A DNA stretch of 64,000 nucleotides, from assembly GCF_042676985.1 (NCBI RefSeq), contig NZ_JBHTIK010000005.1:124001-188000 (forward strand), given 5' to 3'. The translations under genes were made by a program, and so were the position numbers. The stretch is from Sphingosinicella xenopeptidilytica. GTDB lineage: Bacteria; Pseudomonadota; Alphaproteobacteria; Sphingomonadales; Sphingomonadaceae. The notes beneath the pieces are model-generated. The model worked only from the letters and a program-made list of their open reading frames with translations, was not told the origin of the DNA and made no database searches. Below, piece after piece: positions 33,462 through 43,560 of the stretch. The number at the start of each line of letters is the position of its first letter. Position 1 is the first letter of the stretch.

Positions 33462-34328
33462 TTATAGCGTTTCGCCGCAGCCTTCGTAGCGCTTGCCGTC
33501 CAGCGTCATTGTGACGGCGTAGGCGTAGGGCTTGCCGCTCATCGCGTCTTCGCACCGCTTCTTCACGATCGAAACGGCGAGCGACGACTTGCCCTGCGCA
33601 GCGGAGAAGCTGCTCGCGCCTTCGAGTGCGAGGCGGGCGGGCGCCTTGAACGTGGCGGTCTTCGATCCGTAGTCGGCGATCACCTCCACGTCGCGGCCGG
33701 TGGCGATGTCCATCGTCCAGCCCGGCTCCTGCCCGACGGCATGGAAATGCACGGTGGGGCCCGGCGCGGCGGTTTCGGGGAAGCCGCCGGGCTGGTCCCA
33801 TTCGCGCGGGCCGTTGACGCGCCAGATTTCCTTGCCCTCCGCATCATAGAGCACGGTGAAGGGCAGGCCCGGCGCGCCGAGCGTGGTGGCGAGTGCGCCT
33901 TCCTCGTCGAGGAGGATGGTCATGTGCTGCAGCTTCGCCTTTGCAAGGAAGGGCTTCACCTTCCCCCAGCCCTGCAGATCCTGGCTGATGCCGATCACCG
34001 CCATTTCGCCGGCCTTCGCCTTCGCGAGCCGATCGAGCGCGGGCATTTCGGCGATGCACGGCGCGCACCACGTTGCCCACAGGTTCACGAGCACGGGTTT
34101 GCCGCGGAAATCGGCGAGCGTCACCTTGCTGCCGTCTTCGCGCGCAAAGGCCTGCGTGGGCGCGGGCGTGCCGGCCTGCGAGGTGTCCACGACGCCCGCT
34201 TCGGCTTTCTTCGCTGCCGGGGCCGCGCTTTCTTGCGAGGCGAGCGCGTCTGCTTTATCGGCCTCCTTGGCGTTGCCGCAGGCGGAAAGCGGCATGAGAA
34301 CGAGGATCGCGAACATTACGGACCGCAT
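33462..34328 (-). CDS. Lipoprotein with TlpA-type thioredoxin domain fused to a COG3650 domain
   Basis: A 288-residue protein starting at ATG 34328, with GGAG seven bases upstream. The signal peptide ends in the lipobox LSAC (Cys17). Residues about 55-180 form a TlpA/ResA thioredoxin-like domain with the redox motif WCAPC (Cys88, Cys91), a periplasmic thiol reductase. Residues about 190-288 match the COG3650 pattern (AVGQEPGW, CEDAMSGKPYAY, GCG). I know these two modules mainly as separate proteins, so the fusion is notable. The start lies 16 bp from the divergent argH start. Confidence 0.8.
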   Translation of the reverse strand: MRSVMFAILVLMPLSACGNAKEADKADALASQESAAPAAKKAEAGVVDTSQAGTPAPTQAFAREDGSKVTLADFRGKPVLVNLWATWCAPCIAEMPALDRLAKAKAGEMAVIGISQDLQGWGKVKPFLAKAKLQHMTILLDEEGALATTLGAPGLPFTVLYDAEGKEIWRVNGPREWDQPGGFPETAAPGPTVHFHAVGQEPGWTMDIATGRDVEVIADYGSKTATFKAPARLALEGASSFSAAQGKSSLAVSIVKKRCEDAMSGKPYAYAVTMTLDGKRYEGCGETL

Positions 34329-34344
34329 TGCAAGCTCCAATGAC

Positions 34345-35712
34345 ATGTGGGGCGGCCGCTTCGCCGAAGGGCCGTCTGCTGTCATGCGTGACATTAATGT
34401 CTCTATCGGCGTGGACAAGCGCCTGTGGCGTCAGGACATCGCGGGCAGCCGCGCGCACGCCGCGATGCTGGCGGCGGCGGGCATCCTTTCTGCGGGCGAC
34501 GCCGCCGAAATCGCGCGGGGTCTCGATGCGATCGAGGCCGAGTATGCTGCGGGCGGTCTCGTGGAGAACTCAGCACTCGAAGACATTCACATGCATGTCG
34601 AGGCGCGGCTGAAGGAGATCATCGGCGAGCCTGCCGGGCGGCTCCATACGGCGCGCTCGCGCAACGATCAGGTGGCGACCGATTTCCGCCTGTGGGTGCG
34701 CGATGCGATCGATGCGATCGATGCGGGTCTTGGTGGTTTCCAGAAGGCGCTGCTCACCCGCGCGGAACAGCACGCGGAAGACGTGATGCCGGGCTTCACG
34801 CACCTGCAGACGGCGCAGCCCGTCACGCTCGGCCATCACCTGATGGCGTATTTCGAGATGACGCGGCGGGATCGCGGGCGTTTTGCCGATGCGCGGGCGC
34901 GGCTCAACGAATCGCCGCTCGGCGCAGCGGCGCTCGCGGGCACGTCGTTCCCGATCGATCGCCACGCGACGGCGAAGGCGCTCGGCTTCGACCGGCCGCT
35001 GGCGAACAGCCTCGATGCGGTTTCGGACCGTGATTTTGCGCTCGAATTCCTGTCGGCGGCGGCGATGGCGGGGCTGCATCTGTCGCGGTTTGCCGAGGAG
35101 ATCATCATCTGGGCGAGCCAGCCTTACGGCTTCGTGAAACTGCCGGACGCTTTCTCCACCGGCTCCTCGATCATGCCGCAGAAGCGCAACCCGGACGCCG
35201 CCGAGCTGGTGCGCGCGAAGGCAGGGCTGTTCCTTGGCGCCTACCAGCGCCTCGCCATCATCATGAAGGGGCTGCCGCTCGCCTATTCGAAGGACATGCA
35301 GGACGACAAGGCGCCGGTGTTCGAGGCGTTCGATACGCTCGCGCTCTGCCTTGCCGCGATGACCGGTATGGTGGAGACGATCACGTTCGACACCGCGCGG
35401 ATGCGCGCAGCGGCGGGCACGGGCTTCTCCACGGCGACCGACCTTGCCGACTGGCTGGTGCGCGAAGGCGGCGTGCCGTTCCGCGAGGCGCACCATATCA
35501 CCGGCCGCTGTGTCGCGGCGGCGGAGGCGGCGGGCTCTGACCTTGCGGCGCTGCCGCTGGAGACGCTGCGTGGTATCGACGCCCGCATCGATGAGCGGGT
35601 TTTCGGCGTGCTTACCGTCGATGCCTCGGTCGCGAGCCGTACGAGCTTCGGGGGCACGTCGCCCGCGAACGTGCGCGCGGCCGTTGCCGCCGCGCGGGAG
35701 GCCGGACAATGA
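34345..35712 (+). CDS. argH: Argininosuccinate lyase
   Basis: A 455-residue member of the fumarase/aspartase superfamily that performs the last step of arginine synthesis. It starts MWGGRFAEGPS as usual; HTARSRNDQV, HLQTAQPVTLGH and the signature GSSIMPQKRNPD are present. The ATG at 34345 has no good Shine-Dalgarno, and its promoter must lie within the divergent tlpA-like gene. The long in-frame upstream extension is a shadow of that gene. Its stop overlaps the next ATG (ATGA). Confidence 0.96.
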   Translation: MWGGRFAEGPSAVMRDINVSIGVDKRLWRQDIAGSRAHAAMLAAAGILSAGDAAEIARGLDAIEAEYAAGGLVENSALEDIHMHVEARLKEIIGEPAGRLHTARSRNDQVATDFRLWVRDAIDAIDAGLGGFQKALLTRAEQHAEDVMPGFTHLQTAQPVTLGHHLMAYFEMTRRDRGRFADARARLNESPLGAAALAGTSFPIDRHATAKALGFDRPLANSLDAVSDRDFALEFLSAAAMAGLHLSRFAEEIIIWASQPYGFVKLPDAFSTGSSIMPQKRNPDAAELVRAKAGLFLGAYQRLAIIMKGLPLAYSKDMQDDKAPVFEAFDTLALCLAAMTGMVETITFDTARMRAAAGTGFSTATDLADWLVREGGVPFREAHHITGRCVAAAEAAGSDLAALPLETLRGIDARIDERVFGVLTVDASVASRTSFGGTSPANVRAAVAAAREAGQ

Positions 35713-35939
35713 AGGCCGCGCTGCCTCTGCTGCTTCTGCTTGCCGCGTGCGGCGCCAAAGGGCCGCTCGCGTGGCCCGAGGGCGGCCCGCCAGCGCCACC
35801 GCCCGGCGTCAAGGAACCGCTCACCACCGAGCAGATGCTCGATCCGCCGACGCAGGCCGCGCCCGAGCGTGTCGACGATCCCGTCCGCCGCTCCGAAGAG
35901 CGCCGCGACGACGAATTCGATCTGCCGCCGGGGCTCTGA
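35709..35939 (+). CDS. Small lipoprotein between argH and lysA (LptM/YifL-like)
   Basis: A 76-residue protein with a short signal peptide and lipobox LAAC (Cys14), the downstream GAKGPL that is typical of LptM-like small lipoproteins, then a proline-rich and acidic tail. LptM of E. coli assists assembly of the LptD translocon; that this homologue does so is inference. The gene overlaps argH upstream and lysA downstream, an arrangement seen in many Proteobacteria. Confidence 0.75.
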   Translation: MKAALPLLLLLAACGAKGPLAWPEGGPPAPPPGVKEPLTTEQMLDPPTQAAPERVDDPVRRSEERRDDEFDLPPGL

Positions 35940-37207
35940 TGGACCATTTCGAGCACAGGAACGGCCGCCTGATGGCCGAGGATGTCGACGTGGCCGCGCT
36001 CGCGGAGGCCGTCGGCACGCCCTTCTATTGCTACTCGTCGGCGACGATCGAGCGGCACTTCACCGTGTTCCGCGATGCGGTGGCGGGCGCGGGCAATGCC
36101 CCGCCGCTCGTCGCTTATGCGGTGAAGGCGAATTCGAACCAGGCGGTGATCGCAACGCTCGCGCGGATCGGCGCGGGGGCCGATGTCGTGTCGCTCGGCG
36201 AGATGAAGCGCGCGCTTGCGGCGGGCGTTCCGGCCGAGCGGATCGTGTTCTCCGGTGTCGGCAAGACGGCGGATGAGATGGAGGCCGCCGTTCAGGCGGG
36301 CGTCTATCAGATCAATCTGGAATCGCTGCCCGAGGCGGAGATGCTCTCGGCCGTCGCGGCGCGCATGGGGCGGACCGTGCCGGTGGTGTTCCGCGTGAAC
36401 CCTGATGTCGACGCGGGCACGCACGCCAAGATTTCGACGGGCAAGGCCGAGAACAAGTTCGGCATTCCGATCGATACCACGCTGGAGGCATTCGCGCTTG
36501 CGGCCGCGCTCCCCGGTATCGAGCCGGTGGGCGTCGCGCTTCACATCGGCAGCCAGCTCACCGACCTTGCGCCGCTGGAGCAGGCGTTCACCCGCGTCGG
36601 TGCGCTCATCGCCGATCTGCGCGCGGCAGGCTTCACGGTCAGCCGCGCCGATCTCGGCGGCGGGCTTGGCGTGCCCTATTCGGCGCACACGCCCGGACCG
36701 CCGCTTCCGGAAGCTTACGGCGCGATGGTCGCGCGCGTCACCGCCGGTTGGGACGTGCGCCTCACCTTCGAGCCGGGGCGCGTGATTGTCGGCAACGCGG
36801 GCGTGCTCGTCTCGCGCGTCATTCGCGTGAAGACGGGCGCGACGACCGATTTCGTCATCATCGACGCGGCGATGAACGATCTGCTGCGCCCCAGCCTCTA
36901 CGACGCATGGCACGACATCGATTCAGTGATGCAGACGGAAGAGCTGATGACCGCAACCGTCGTCGGCCCGGTGTGTGAAACCGGCGACACGTTTGCGGAA
37001 GGGCGTGAGATTCCCGCGGTGGAGGCCGGCGATCTGGTCGTATTCCGCACGGCGGGCGCTTATGGTGCGGCGATGGCTTCGACCTACAACTCCCGTCTGC
37101 TGACGCCCGAGGTGCTGGTGAAGGGTGACAAGTGGGCGCTGGTGCGGCCGCGCAGCACGATCGAGGATCTGATCGCGCAGGACCGCGTGCCGAACTGGGT
37201 CGGATAG
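35939..37207 (+). CDS. lysA: Diaminopimelate decarboxylase
   Basis: A 422-residue PLP enzyme of alanine-racemase fold that turns meso-DAP into lysine. YAVKANSN holds the PLP lysine, HIGSQ and GGGLGVPY bind phosphate, and CETGDTF supplies the cysteine of the second active-site half. The ATG (35939-35941) overlaps the preceding TGA (TGATG). It uses DAP, which is also a peptidoglycan precursor. Confidence 0.96.
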   Translation: MDHFEHRNGRLMAEDVDVAALAEAVGTPFYCYSSATIERHFTVFRDAVAGAGNAPPLVAYAVKANSNQAVIATLARIGAGADVVSLGEMKRALAAGVPAERIVFSGVGKTADEMEAAVQAGVYQINLESLPEAEMLSAVAARMGRTVPVVFRVNPDVDAGTHAKISTGKAENKFGIPIDTTLEAFALAAALPGIEPVGVALHIGSQLTDLAPLEQAFTRVGALIADLRAAGFTVSRADLGGGLGVPYSAHTPGPPLPEAYGAMVARVTAGWDVRLTFEPGRVIVGNAGVLVSRVIRVKTGATTDFVIIDAAMNDLLRPSLYDAWHDIDSVMQTEELMTATVVGPVCETGDTFAEGREIPAVEAGDLVVFRTAGAYGAAMASTYNSRLLTPEVLVKGDKWALVRPRSTIEDLIAQDRVPNWVG

Positions 37208-37211
37208 CGCG

Positions 37212-39557
37212 ATGACCGCACCCGCGCCGCAGCAAGCCTTCCTTGCCGCGATGCGCGTGCCGCTCGCCTTTTCGGGGATCGTTCTCGCCGCCGAGCGCGC
37301 GCTGCCGCGCGAACTCGGCCTTGTGCTCACCCTCTGGCTACTGTGGCTCGCCGCCGCATTGCTTGGGCTCGTGCAGGCTTTGCCGGGAACGCTGCGCGTC
37401 GCGCTGCTCGCGCTGCTCATCGTCGGCAGTGTCGCCCTGCTGGTCCGCGCGGGATGGCGCATCGGCATTCCCACGGCGGCCGCGCGCCGGGCACGGCTGG
37501 AACGGGGCGGCGGGCTCAGTCGGGGCGCGCTCGCGCTTGTCGCGGATGTGCCCGTCAGCGACCCCGACGGTTTCGGCGCTGCGCTCTGGGGCCGTGCACT
37601 TGCCGATGCACAGAAGCTGTGCCCACGACTTGGCCGTTTCGAATGGCAGCCGACGCTCGAAACCCGTTACGGGCTCTGGCCGCTCATCGGCACGGCGCTG
37701 TTCCTCGGCCTGATGCTCGCGAAGGCGGAGGCGCCGCAGAGACTCGCGGCTGCCGTCTCTCCGTGGCCGACGACGCTGGAAGGCGTGCGTGTCGCGGTGA
37801 CGCTGGAGCCGCCCGCCTATGTGGGCGCACCGCCGCGTCGCATCGATCTGAAGGGCGGAGCGAACGCCGCGCTCGACGGGCTTGCCACAAGCCGGGTCAC
37901 GATCCGCGTCGAAGGTCTTGAAGGTGGGTGGCACGTCGCTGGCCCGGGCATCGATGCGGCGGCGGAAGGCGGGCGCGTATCCTTTCCGCTTGCGCGTGCG
38001 GGCGAATACAGCGTGCAGCAGGGCGCGCGCCGGATCGCGACGCTCGATCTCTCGCTCGCCGCCGATCTCAGGCCTGCGATCCGTTTCGATGGCGATCCCG
38101 CCATCACGCCCACCGGCGCGCTTCGGCTGGGTTTCCGCCTGCGCGACGATCACGGTGTTTCCGCGCTGTCGCTACGCGTTCGGCGCGGCAAGGCGGTGCG
38201 CGATGTCGATCTCGAAACGCGCGTGCCGCCAGGGCGGGGCAGTCTCTTCGCCGATCTCACCCCGCACCCGTTCGCCGGATCGACCGTCGAACTGATGCTC
38301 GTCGCCACCGACGGCGCCGGGCAAGAGGGCGTGTCGCCACCCATCCGCATCACGCTGCCGCAGCGCCGCTTTGCCAATCCGCTCGCGCAGGCGATCGTCG
38401 CCGTGCGGGCCGACCTGCTCGCGGGCGCGAAGCGGAACGGGGTGGCGCGCCGCCTTTCGGGGCTGGCAGCCGATCATCCGGCCTTCCAGGATGACCTCGG
38501 CGTATTTGCGGGGCTGCGCGCCGCGACGTGGCGGCTGGTGCACGATCCGCGCAAGGATGCGCGGGACAGCATCGCGGCGCTGCTCTGGGATATCGCTACC
38601 GATCTCGAAGACGGCGGCGCGACGCAGGCGATGGACGCGATGCGGCGCGCGATGGAAGACCTGGCGCGCGGTATCGGTGCGGGCGACGACGCGTCGCTTG
38701 CGGCGATGGCGGACCGGCTGGAAGCCGCAATGAGCGAGTATCTCAGCCGGCAGATCGCCGCGGCGCTTGCGGAGAGCGGCGCGCAGCCATCTCCCTCGGG
38801 CACCGGCGCGACGGTCGATCTCGGTTTCCTCGACCAGATGTTCGCGGACCTGCGCGACCGGCTGGCGGCGGGCGACAAGGCGGGCGCGGCAGAGGCGCTC
38901 GCGAACCTTCGGCAGCTGATGGAGACGATCCGCTTCGGCAATGCCGCCCCCGATCCCGAAGCGCAGGCCCGTGCCGCCGCTGCCGCGGAGGCTGCGCAGG
39001 CGCTGCGCGCGATCGAGGCACGGCAGGGCGTGCTCCGCGACGCGACGATCGCCGACATGATCGAGGCCTCTTTTGGAAACGACAGCGGCCTGCGCGAAAA
39101 TGCCCCGCCGCAGCGCACGCTCGGAGCGGACACGGAGGCGCTGGTGAAGCGGTTCGGCGCCGCGGGAATGCAGGCCCCGCAGCCGCTCGGTGCCGCCGCG
39201 AAGGCGATGGCGGAAGCGGCGCGGGCACTCGGCGCCGGGGATGCGGGCGGCGCGATCCGGGCGCAGACGCGCGCTCTCGATCTGCTTCGGCAGGCGGCGA
39301 ACGCGGCGGAAGCGGCGGCGCAGCAGATGGCGCAGGCTGCAGGGGCGGGGGCGATGCAGCCGGGCGCGGCAGGCTCCGGGCTCGATCCGCTCGGGCGCCC
39401 CGGCACGGGGTTCGGGCAGGGCGCGGTCAAACTGCCCGATCAGGCTGATGTGCGGCGCATCCAGCAGATACGAAAGATTCTCGAAGAACGCGCAAGCGAC
39501 CCCTCGCGTTCGGAAGAGGAACGGGGCTATTACCTCAGGCTTCTCAAGCGGTTCTAG
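37212..39557 (+). CDS. DUF4175 / TIGR02302 family membrane-anchored protein
   Basis: A 781-residue protein of a family almost confined to Alphaproteobacteria, function unknown. Three N-terminal membrane helices (about residues 30-50, 57-77 and 155-170) precede a long periplasmic region with Ig-like beta segments (about 190-370) and an Ala/Gly/Gln/Met-rich, helical low-complexity C-terminal part. It ends with a conserved basic DPSRSEEERGYYLRLLKRF. It lies five bases after lysA. Envelope function is likely from topology only. Confidence 0.82.
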   Translation: MTAPAPQQAFLAAMRVPLAFSGIVLAAERALPRELGLVLTLWLLWLAAALLGLVQALPGTLRVALLALLIVGSVALLVRAGWRIGIPTAAARRARLERGGGLSRGALALVADVPVSDPDGFGAALWGRALADAQKLCPRLGRFEWQPTLETRYGLWPLIGTALFLGLMLAKAEAPQRLAAAVSPWPTTLEGVRVAVTLEPPAYVGAPPRRIDLKGGANAALDGLATSRVTIRVEGLEGGWHVAGPGIDAAAEGGRVSFPLARAGEYSVQQGARRIATLDLSLAADLRPAIRFDGDPAITPTGALRLGFRLRDDHGVSALSLRVRRGKAVRDVDLETRVPPGRGSLFADLTPHPFAGSTVELMLVATDGAGQEGVSPPIRITLPQRRFANPLAQAIVAVRADLLAGAKRNGVARRLSGLAADHPAFQDDLGVFAGLRAATWRLVHDPRKDARDSIAALLWDIATDLEDGGATQAMDAMRRAMEDLARGIGAGDDASLAAMADRLEAAMSEYLSRQIAAALAESGAQPSPSGTGATVDLGFLDQMFADLRDRLAAGDKAGAAEALANLRQLMETIRFGNAAPDPEAQARAAAAAEAAQALRAIEARQGVLRDATIADMIEASFGNDSGLRENAPPQRTLGADTEALVKRFGAAGMQAPQPLGAAAKAMAEAARALGAGDAGGAIRAQTRALDLLRQAANAAEAAAQQMAQAAGAGAMQPGAAGSGLDPLGRPGTGFGQGAVKLPDQADVRRIQQIRKILEERASDPSRSEEERGYYLRLLKRF

Positions 39558-39570
39558 GGCGGGAGTAGAC

Positions 39571-40443
39571 ATGCGCAAGGTTCGGACAGCGGTGTTCCCC
39601 GTAGGCGGCCTTGGCACGCGGTTCCTGCCCGCGACCAAGGCGATGCCCAAGGAAATGCTGCCCGTCGTCGACCGGCCGCTGATCCAGTACGCGGTCGACG
39701 AGGCGGTCGCGGCGGGGATCGAGCAGATGATCTTCGTCACCGGCCGCGGCAAGAACGCCATCGAGGACCATTTCGACCGCCACTACGAACTGGAAACGAC
39801 GCTCGGCGAGCGCGGCAAGAAAGAGGTGCTGGCGCAGCTCGACGGCACGCGATTTGCGGCGGGCACCATCGCCTATGTGCGTCAGCGCGAGCCGCTTGGG
39901 CTCGGCCATGCCGTCTGGTGCGCGCGGCACCTCATTGGCGACAACCCGTTTGCGGTGCTGCTGCCCGACGAGCTGCTGTGGAACCCGGCGCGCCCCTGCC
40001 TGAAAGCGATGATCGAGGCACATGCCGAGGTTGGCGGCAATCTGATCGGCGTGCTCGATGTGCCGCGCGAGCACACGCACCGCTACGGCATCGTTTCGCC
40101 CGGCGCGCAGCGCGGCGCGCTCACCGAAGTGCGCGGCCTCGTCGAGAAGCCGAAGCCCGCCGATGCGCCCTCCACGATGGCGGCGATCGGCCGCTACATT
40201 CTGGAGCCGGCGGTCATGGACAAGCTCGAGGCGCGGAAGCGCGGTGCCGGCGACGAGATCCAGCTTACCGACGCGATGGCGGAGCTGATCGGCGGTTCGC
40301 CTTTCCACGCGCTTCCGTTTGAGGGCACGCGCTACGATTGCGGCGACAAGGCCGGCTACGTGACGGCAAACATCGCGCTTGCGCTCGAACGCGACGATAT
40401 AGGCCCGGAGGTGAAGGCGTGGATCGACGCGAACGTGCGCTGA
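39571..40443 (+). CDS. galU: UTP-glucose-1-phosphate uridylyltransferase
   Basis: A 290-residue nucleotidyltransferase with GGLGTRFLPATKAMPKEMLP, VDRPLIQY, DELLW and VEKPKP. It makes UDP-glucose for polysaccharides, including possibly the locus at the left end of the window. The ATG at 39571 follows a GGGAG ribosome site. A lipase-like gene starts just after or overlaps its end. Confidence 0.95.
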   Translation: MRKVRTAVFPVGGLGTRFLPATKAMPKEMLPVVDRPLIQYAVDEAVAAGIEQMIFVTGRGKNAIEDHFDRHYELETTLGERGKKEVLAQLDGTRFAAGTIAYVRQREPLGLGHAVWCARHLIGDNPFAVLLPDELLWNPARPCLKAMIEAHAEVGGNLIGVLDVPREHTHRYGIVSPGAQRGALTEVRGLVEKPKPADAPSTMAAIGRYILEPAVMDKLEARKRGAGDEIQLTDAMAELIGGSPFHALPFEGTRYDCGDKAGYVTANIALALERDDIGPEVKAWIDANVR

Positions 40444-40460
40444 CGCCGCCGTCCGGCCTT

Positions 40461-41165
40461 ATGCCGCCGCCGCTCGGGCGCTTCGCGCTCGAGGTGAAGG
40501 CCGTGCCGGAACTTTGCCGGTTCGTCATGAAAAGCCGGACGCATGGCCTGCCAAAAGGCGACGGTCATCCCGTGATCGTATTTCCGGGCTTCCTGGCGGG
40601 TGATGCGCTGACATGGCCGCTGCGTCGCCGTCTCACTGCGCTCGGCTACTGGAACGCCGGATGGCGCTTTGGCACCAATCTCGGCCTCAAGCCCGGCCTC
40701 CTTGTGCAGATGGTGCATTATGTGAAGTCCGTGCACGCCGGGCAGAAGCGGAAAGTGAGCCTTGTTGGCTGGAGCCTCGGCGGGCTTTACGCGCGCGAGA
40801 TCGCGAAGCGCATCCCTGACCGCGTGCGCCTGATCGTAACGCTTGGGACGCCCGCCGCGCGCGACCTGCACGCAAACAACGCGTGGCGGCTTTACGAGCG
40901 GCTGAACGACCACACGGTAGACGCGCCGCCGATCGAAACCAACCTCATGGAGTTGCCGTCGGTGCCGGTGACGGCGATCCTGACGCCGTTCGATGGCATC
41001 GTGGCGCCCGCGAGCGCCGATATCGGCAACGGCCCGACATGGGAGACGCTGAAAGTGGGCGGCACGCATATCGGGCTTGCGTGGAACGCCGACGTGCTGC
41101 GCATCGTTGCCGAGCGGCTGGCGCAGCCCGATGGGAGCTGGGCGCCCTATCGATCGCGCGCCTGA
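40461..41165 (+). CDS. Alpha/beta hydrolase (lipase/acyltransferase-like)
   Basis: About 234 residues of alpha/beta-hydrolase fold. The N-terminal strand reads HPVIVFPGFLAGD (oxyanion region), the nucleophile elbow is GWSLGG, and Asp in TPFDGIV and His in GGTHIGL complete the triad. It resembles triacylglycerol lipase/PGAP1-like esterases. The substrate is unknown. The ATG at 40461 is chosen; a GTG at 40419 is also in frame and would overlap galU. Confidence 0.78.
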   Translation: MPPPLGRFALEVKAVPELCRFVMKSRTHGLPKGDGHPVIVFPGFLAGDALTWPLRRRLTALGYWNAGWRFGTNLGLKPGLLVQMVHYVKSVHAGQKRKVSLVGWSLGGLYAREIAKRIPDRVRLIVTLGTPAARDLHANNAWRLYERLNDHTVDAPPIETNLMELPSVPVTAILTPFDGIVAPASADIGNGPTWETLKVGGTHIGLAWNADVLRIVAERLAQPDGSWAPYRSRA

Positions 41166-41211
41166 TCCGGTTTCATGCTATGCTGCGGCCTTCGAGAGGG
41201 GAGGAACGCAG

Positions 41212-41643
41212 ATGCGCCGGTTCCTGATCGCTGCCGCCGCGCTCGTTTCCGCGCCCGCAGCGGCGGCCGATCTTTCGTGGATGAGCGGGTGCTGGCAGCA
41301 GGTCCAGCAGGAGCGCTGGACCGAGGAATGCTGGACCGTGCCCCGCGCCGGGCAGCTGATGGGCTCAAGCCGCACGGGTGATGCGGAGGGCGTGCGCAGC
41401 TTCGAATTCATGCGCATTGCGCCGGGTGCGGATGGGGTTTCCGTGTTCTGGGGCGCACCGGGCGGCGGCTCGGCGGTGCCGTTCCGGCAGGTGAGCGCGG
41501 GAGACCGCGAGATCGCGTTCGAGAACCCGAACCACGATTTCCCCACGCGCGTGCGCTACTGGCGCGAGGGCGAAACGCTGAATGCGGAAATCTCGGGCGC
41601 CGAAGGCACGAAGCCCATGTCGTGGCGTTTCGTCAGGATGTGA
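41212..41643 (+). CDS. DUF6265-like secreted protein
   Basis: A 143-residue protein with a Sec signal peptide (MRRFLIAAAALVSAPAAAA) and the DUF6265 pattern: WMSGCW, EECWT, GQLMGSSRT, FEFMRI, FENPNHDFP and MSWRF. The lipocalin-like barrel is predicted to be periplasmic; the function is unknown. The ATG at 41212 has GGGGAGGAA upstream. It is convergent with atpC, with a hairpin between them. Confidence 0.8.
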   Translation: MRRFLIAAAALVSAPAAAADLSWMSGCWQQVQQERWTEECWTVPRAGQLMGSSRTGDAEGVRSFEFMRIAPGADGVSVFWGAPGGGSAVPFRQVSAGDREIAFENPNHDFPTRVRYWREGETLNAEISGAEGTKPMSWRFVRM

Positions 41644-41650
41644 AAGCGCG

Positions 41651-41671
41651 TCCCCCTGCGCGGCAGGGGGA
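41651..41671. terminator. Bidirectional terminator between DUF6265 and atpC genes
   Basis: Exact 9-bp stem TCCCCCTGC (41651-41659) and GCAGGGGGA (41663-41671) with loop GCG, placed in the 32 bp between two convergent stops; GGGCTTAGTTT follows on the plus strand. Confidence 0.7.
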
Positions 41672-41675
41672 GGGC

Positions 41676-42083
41676 TTAGTTTGCCGCGGCGGCCTGCATC
41701 GCCTCGTAGCGGGCGACCTGCTTCTCAGCGACGGCGCGTTCGGCATCCGTCTTCGCGAGGCGCACGTCCTCGCGGGCGTCTGCGAGTTTCTTCGAAACTT
41801 CGTCGGCTTTGATCTCCGCGACCGGAACTGCGTTCTCGGCGAGGATGGTGAGGCCGCTGTCGTTCACCTCGGCGAAGCCGCCATCGATGAAGATGCGTGT
41901 CGCCGGGCTGCTCGCGCTTTCATACACCTCGATCGCGCCGGGGCGGATCGTGGACATGAACGGCGCGTGGCCCGCGAGCACGCCGAAGTCGCCTTCCGTG
42001 CCCGGCACGACCACCATGTGGACGTCGCCGGAGCGCAGAAGCCGCTCGGGGCTCACCAGTTCGAAGTGGAGGTTGTCCGCCAT
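41676..42083 (-). CDS. atpC: ATP synthase F1 epsilon subunit
   Basis: A 135-residue subunit: N-terminal beta sandwich (LHFELVSPERLLRSGDV, GTEGDFGVLAGHAP) and a C-terminal helical hairpin ending AMQAAAAN. It belongs to the central stalk and regulates hydrolysis. It is the last gene of the atpHAGDC F1 operon; its ATG is adjacent to the atpD stop. Confidence 0.96.
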   Translation of the reverse strand: MADNLHFELVSPERLLRSGDVHMVVVPGTEGDFGVLAGHAPFMSTIRPGAIEVYESASSPATRIFIDGGFAEVNDSGLTILAENAVPVAEIKADEVSKKLADAREDVRLAKTDAERAVAEKQVARYEAMQAAAAN

Positions 42084-43532
<1,449 letters not shown>

Positions 43533-43560
43533 GGGTCTCTATCCTTGCCTTCGTATCTGA

